Shown here piece by piece: positions 53,462-55,995 of a stretch of DNA of 55,995 bases. Position 1 is the first letter of the stretch, and every line of letters begins with the position of its first letter. Location: NCBI RefSeq assembly GCF_001422365.1, contig NZ_LMMT01000022.1, positions 1 through 55,995 on the forward strand, given 5' to 3'. Position numbers and translations under genes: made by a program. Under the pieces are notes generated by a model. It did not search any database. It had not been told where the DNA came from and saw nothing but the letters and a program-made list of their open reading frames with translations. The stretch is from Pseudorhodoferax sp. Leaf265 (GTDB taxonomy: Bacteria; Pseudomonadota; Gammaproteobacteria; Burkholderiales; Burkholderiaceae_C).

Positions 53462-54157
53462 TTACGCCGAGATGGACTGGGTGTCCACACGGACACCCAC
53501 ACCCATGGTCGACGAGACCGCCACCTTGCGCAGGTACAAGCCCTTGCTCGAAGCCGGCTTGGCCTTGGTCAGTGCATCGATCAGGGCCACCAGGTTGCCT
53601 TGCAGCTTGTCCGAATCGAACGAGCGGCGACCGATGGTGCCGTGGATGATGCCGGCCTTGTCGACGCGGAACTGGACCTGGCCCGCCTTGGCGTTCTTCA
53701 CGGCCGTGGCGACGTCGGGCGTCACGGTGCCAACCTTGGGGTTCGGCATCAGGCCGCGCGGGCCCAGGATCTGGCCCAGCGTACCGACGACGCGCATGGC
53801 GTCCGGTGCAGCGATGACCACGTCGAAGGGCATGTCGCCAGCCTTGACCATGGCGGCCAGGTCGTCCATGCCGACGATGTCGGCGCCGGCGGCCTTGGCT
53901 TCTTCGGCCTTGGCGCCCTGGGCGAACACGGCGACGCGCTTGGTCTTGCCGGTGCCGTTGGGCAGCACGACGGCGCCACGCACGACCTGGTCGGACTTCT
54001 TGGCGTCGATGCCCAGCTGCACGGCCACGTCGATGGATTCATCGAACTTGGCGGTGGCAGCTTCCTTGACGATGGTCAGCGCATCGGTCAGGGCGTACAG
54101 CTTGGTGCTGTCGATCTTGCCCTGTTGCGACTTTTGCTTCTTGGTCAGCTTGGTCAT
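53462..54157 (-). CDS. rplA: Ribosomal protein uL1
   Basis: A 231-residue protein with the uL1 marks [40 protein letters not shown] and [20 protein letters not shown]. It binds 23S rRNA at the mobile L1 stalk. Its start is directly next to the rplK stop. In E. coli L1 represses the rplK–rplA message. Confidence 0.98.
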   Translation of the reverse strand: MTKLTKKQKSQQGKIDSTKLYALTDALTIVKEAATAKFDESIDVAVQLGIDAKKSDQVVRGAVVLPNGTGKTKRVAVFAQGAKAEEAKAAGADIVGMDDLAAMVKAGDMPFDVVIAAPDAMRVVGTLGQILGPRGLMPNPKVGTVTPDVATAVKNAKAGQVQFRVDKAGIIHGTIGRRSFDSDKLQGNLVALIDALTKAKPASSKGLYLRKVAVSSTMGVGVRVDTQSISA

Positions 54158-54589
54158 TTAGACGCCCTCCACCGTGATGCCCATGGAACGGGCGGAACCG
54201 GCCAGCGTGCGGATGGCAGCATCCACGTTCGCGGCGTTCATGTCCTTCAGCTTGGTCTTGGCGATCTCTTCCAGCTGCGCGCGGGTGATCTTGCCGACCT
54301 TGACGGTGTGCGGCGTGGCCGAACCCTTGTCCAGCTTGATGGCCTTCTTGATCAGGACGGTCGCGGGCGGCGTCTTGATGATGAAGGTGAAGCTCTTGTC
54401 CGCGAAGGCGGTGATCACCACGGGCAGCGGCAGGCCCGGCTCGACGCCTTGGGTCTGGGCGTTGAACGCCTTGCAGAACTCCATGATGTTCAGGCCGCGC
54501 TGACCCAGGGCCGGGCCGATCGGGGGGGACGGGTTGGCCTTACCAGCTGGCACTTGCAGCTTGATGAAGCCGACGATTTTCTTCGCCAT
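54158..54589 (-). CDS. rplK: Ribosomal protein uL11
   Basis: A 143-residue protein with [40 protein letters not shown] and the C-terminal rRNA-binding part [11 protein letters not shown]. It forms the base of the GTPase-associated centre and is the usual target of thiopeptides. The start at 54589 has an AAGGAG site. It is the first ribosomal gene after nusG. Confidence 0.98.
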   Translation of the reverse strand: MAKKIVGFIKLQVPAGKANPSPPIGPALGQRGLNIMEFCKAFNAQTQGVEPGLPLPVVITAFADKSFTFIIKTPPATVLIKKAIKLDKGSATPHTVKVGKITRAQLEEIAKTKLKDMNAANVDAAIRTLAGSARSMGITVEGV

Positions 54590-54741
54590 GAATGAACTCC
54601 TTGCGGGTACCAGCGCTTCGGTCCGCCTGTGCAGGCCGCCTCGGCTCCCCGGGGGTGAAGACTCTCGCTAACACACAGCGGCCGCGCCGAGTCGAAAAAG
54701 CGCGGTGCCATCGAGGCCGGGCTCACGCCCGGCGCTCTGGA
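54590..54741 (-). promoter_or_regulatory. nusG–rplK intergenic region with hairpin
   Basis: On the minus strand GCCGGGC / GCCCGGC with a four-base loop (54716–54733) stands nine bases after the nusG stop. It has no T-run, so it is at most a weak terminator. The rest of the gap is the expected place of the rplK promoter; I see no clear –35/–10 pair. Confidence 0.5.
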
Positions 54742-55329
54742 TCAGGTTTTCTCGATCTGGCTGAATTCCAGCTCGACAGGGGTGGCGCGGCCGAAGATGG
54801 TGACGGACACGCGGACCTTGTTCTTGTCGTAGTTGACTTCCTCGACCGAACCGTTGAAGTCGGTGAAGGGGCCTTCCTTGACGCGCACGTACTCGCCGAC
54901 CAGGAACTCGACCTTGTGGCGCGGCTTCTCCACGCCTTCCTGCATCTGGCTGACGATCTTGACGACTTCGTCTTCGGAGATCGGGGCCGGACGGTTCTTG
55001 GCGCCACCGACGAAGCCGGTCACCTTGTTGGTGTGCTTGACCAGGTGCCAGGACTCGTCGTCCATCAGCATCTCGACGAACACATAGCCCGGGAACAGGC
55101 GACGCTCGGTCGTGCGGCGCTGGCCATTCTTGACCTCGACGACCTCTTCGGTTGGCACCAGGATGCGGCCGAACTTGGACTGCATGCCAGCGCGCGTGAT
55201 GCGCTCGGTGATGTTGCGCTCGACAGCCTTCTCCATGCCCGAATAGGCATGGACGATGTACCACCGGAAATCCGGATTGGTCGGGCCCGGCATCGCGTCC
55301 GTCGCGGGAGATTCCACTGCGTCAGTCAT
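54742..55329 (-). CDS. nusG: Transcription antitermination factor NusG
   Basis: A 195-residue protein with an NGN domain ([40 protein letters not shown]) and a C-terminal KOW domain ([20 protein letters not shown]). It binds the polymerase clamp and couples it with Rho or the ribosome. An N-terminal extension of about 20 residues precedes the NGN domain. Its ATG directly abuts the secE stop. Confidence 0.97.
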   Translation of the reverse strand: MTDAVESPATDAMPGPTNPDFRWYIVHAYSGMEKAVERNITERITRAGMQSKFGRILVPTEEVVEVKNGQRRTTERRLFPGYVFVEMLMDDESWHLVKHTNKVTGFVGGAKNRPAPISEDEVVKIVSQMQEGVEKPRHKVEFLVGEYVRVKEGPFTDFNGSVEEVNYDKNKVRVSVTIFGRATPVELEFSQIEKT

Positions 55330-55713
55330 TTATCGCTTCCAGCCCAAGATGAGGTCGTACAGCACCCATTCCAAGGTCTTGTCCGTGAACCACAGGAACA
55401 AGGCCATGACGACGACGAAGGCGAACACGTACGCTGTCATCTGCATGGATTCCTTGCGCGTCGGCCAGACGACCTTCTTGACCTCGCGCCAGGCATCGCG
55501 GCCGAAGGCGATCAACTGGCGACCGGGCTCACTGCTGAAGAACAACGCCACCGCTGCGGCCAGGCCGACGATCAGCGCGCCCCACTGAGCCACCTGCCCC
55601 TGCTTGCCCAGCAGGTAAAAGCCAGCCAGCGCCGCAATGACGAGCGCCGCAGACACGGCCAACTTGGCCTTGTCCGCGCCGGTACTGACAGTTTCAACTT
55701 GCGAAGTCGCCAT
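55330..55713 (-). CDS. secE: Preprotein translocase subunit SecE
   Basis: A 127-residue membrane protein with three predicted helices (LAVSAALVIAALAGFYLLG, WGALIVGLAAAVALFFS, TAYVFAFVVVMALFLWF). The conserved cytoplasmic segment DAWREVKKVVWPTRKESMQM is diagnostic of SecE. Three helices match the long proteobacterial form. The start at 55713 (MATSQVE) is preferred over the open extension to 55740. Confidence 0.95.
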   Translation of the reverse strand: MATSQVETVSTGADKAKLAVSAALVIAALAGFYLLGKQGQVAQWGALIVGLAAAVALFFSSEPGRQLIAFGRDAWREVKKVVWPTRKESMQMTAYVFAFVVVMALFLWFTDKTLEWVLYDLILGWKR

Positions 55714-55758
55714 TTCGGCCTTAATGCTGCAATCAAACACGTGCGCCGTTCAGACGCT

Positions 55759-55786
55759 AAAGCCCGTCAGGCAAGTGACGGGCTTT
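55759..55786. terminator. Intrinsic-type hairpin between tRNA-Trp and secE
   Basis: Arms aaagcccgtca and tgacgggcttt pair over 11 bases with a six-base loop. The strong T-run follows on the plus strand; on the minus strand, the direction of tuf and tRNA-Trp, only TTTA follows. It may act as a partial terminator that separates tuf–tRNA-Trp from secE–nusG. Confidence 0.7.
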
Positions 55787-55810
55787 TTTCGGGAACCACC
55801 TGGATTCAGG

Positions 55811-55886
55811 TGGCAGGGGCAGTAGGAATCGAACCTACAACCTTCGGTTTTGGAGACCGACGCTCTGCCAATTGAGCTATACCCCT
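55811..55886 (-). tRNA. tRNA-Trp (CCA)
   Basis: 76 bases on the minus strand with encoded CCA. The acceptor stem begins AGGGGTA, the D arm contains AGCTCAATTGGCAGAGC, the anticodon loop is TCTCCAAAA (anticodon CCA) and the T loop is TTCGATT. It lies between tuf and secE, a common bacterial order. A short hairpin (ccacctg / caggtgg, 55796–55813) overlaps the CCA end. Confidence 0.97.
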
Positions 55887-55896
55887 CCGAATCACA

Positions 55897-55995
<99 letters not shown>

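Overview
The window looks like chromosome of a high-GC betaproteobacterium, most likely Burkholderiales and probably Comamonadaceae. The reasons are the Bug-type tricarboxylate transporter proteins, the NtrY / short NtrX pair next to rsmB, the tuf–tRNA-Trp–secE–nusG–rplKAJL–rpoBC order, and very dense, strongly GC-biased coding. I cannot name the species.

Region by region. (1) 1–9.5 kb, mostly minus strand: the N-terminal end of a Bug protein, then a catabolic-looking operon. It holds a long-chain-type acyl-CoA synthetase, LivG, LivH, LivM, a periplasmic binding protein, LivF and a phenylacetate-CoA-ligase-like enzyme, with a divergent Crp/Fnr regulator. (2) 9.5–17.3 kb: a signalling block. 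A FecR protein and an OmpA-like lipoprotein run tail-to-tail into a translationally coupled operon of a seven-PAS histidine kinase, a lone receiver and a CHASE2 class III cyclase. A divergent OmpR-type regulator follows. (3) 17.3–25.7 kb: a lipoprotein hydrolase, a LysR–Bug pair, a serine hydrolase coupled to a leaderless ModA-like protein, MarR, and tctB–tctA. (4) 25.7–32.5 kb: a membrane–spermidine-synthase fusion, a 72-aa protein and an Lhr-type helicase.

(5) 32.68–36.25 kb is a small genomic island at the 3' end of tRNA-Phe. It is bounded by an exact 47-bp direct repeat, a tRNA fragment at the far end and the reconstituted tRNA at the near end. It carries two overlapping genes: a YejK/NdpA-family nucleoid-associated protein and an unrecognised membrane protein. 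It also carries a frameshifted, truncated integrase. This two-gene cargo is the best candidate here for an undescribed system, possibly anti-phage.

(6) 36.3–43.5 kb: an NtrX-like regulator without its AAA+ domain, an NtrY-like kinase, a DUF4390 protein and rsmB. A flavocytochrome-c-like pair (fccB and a small cytochrome c) and a LemA protein follow. (7) 43.6–56 kb: rpoC, rpoB, rplL, rplJ, rplA, rplK, nusG, secE, tRNA-Trp and the 3' end of tuf, all on the minus strand.

All calls were made by reading motifs. No database search was run, so family assignments rest on recognised motifs and gene order.
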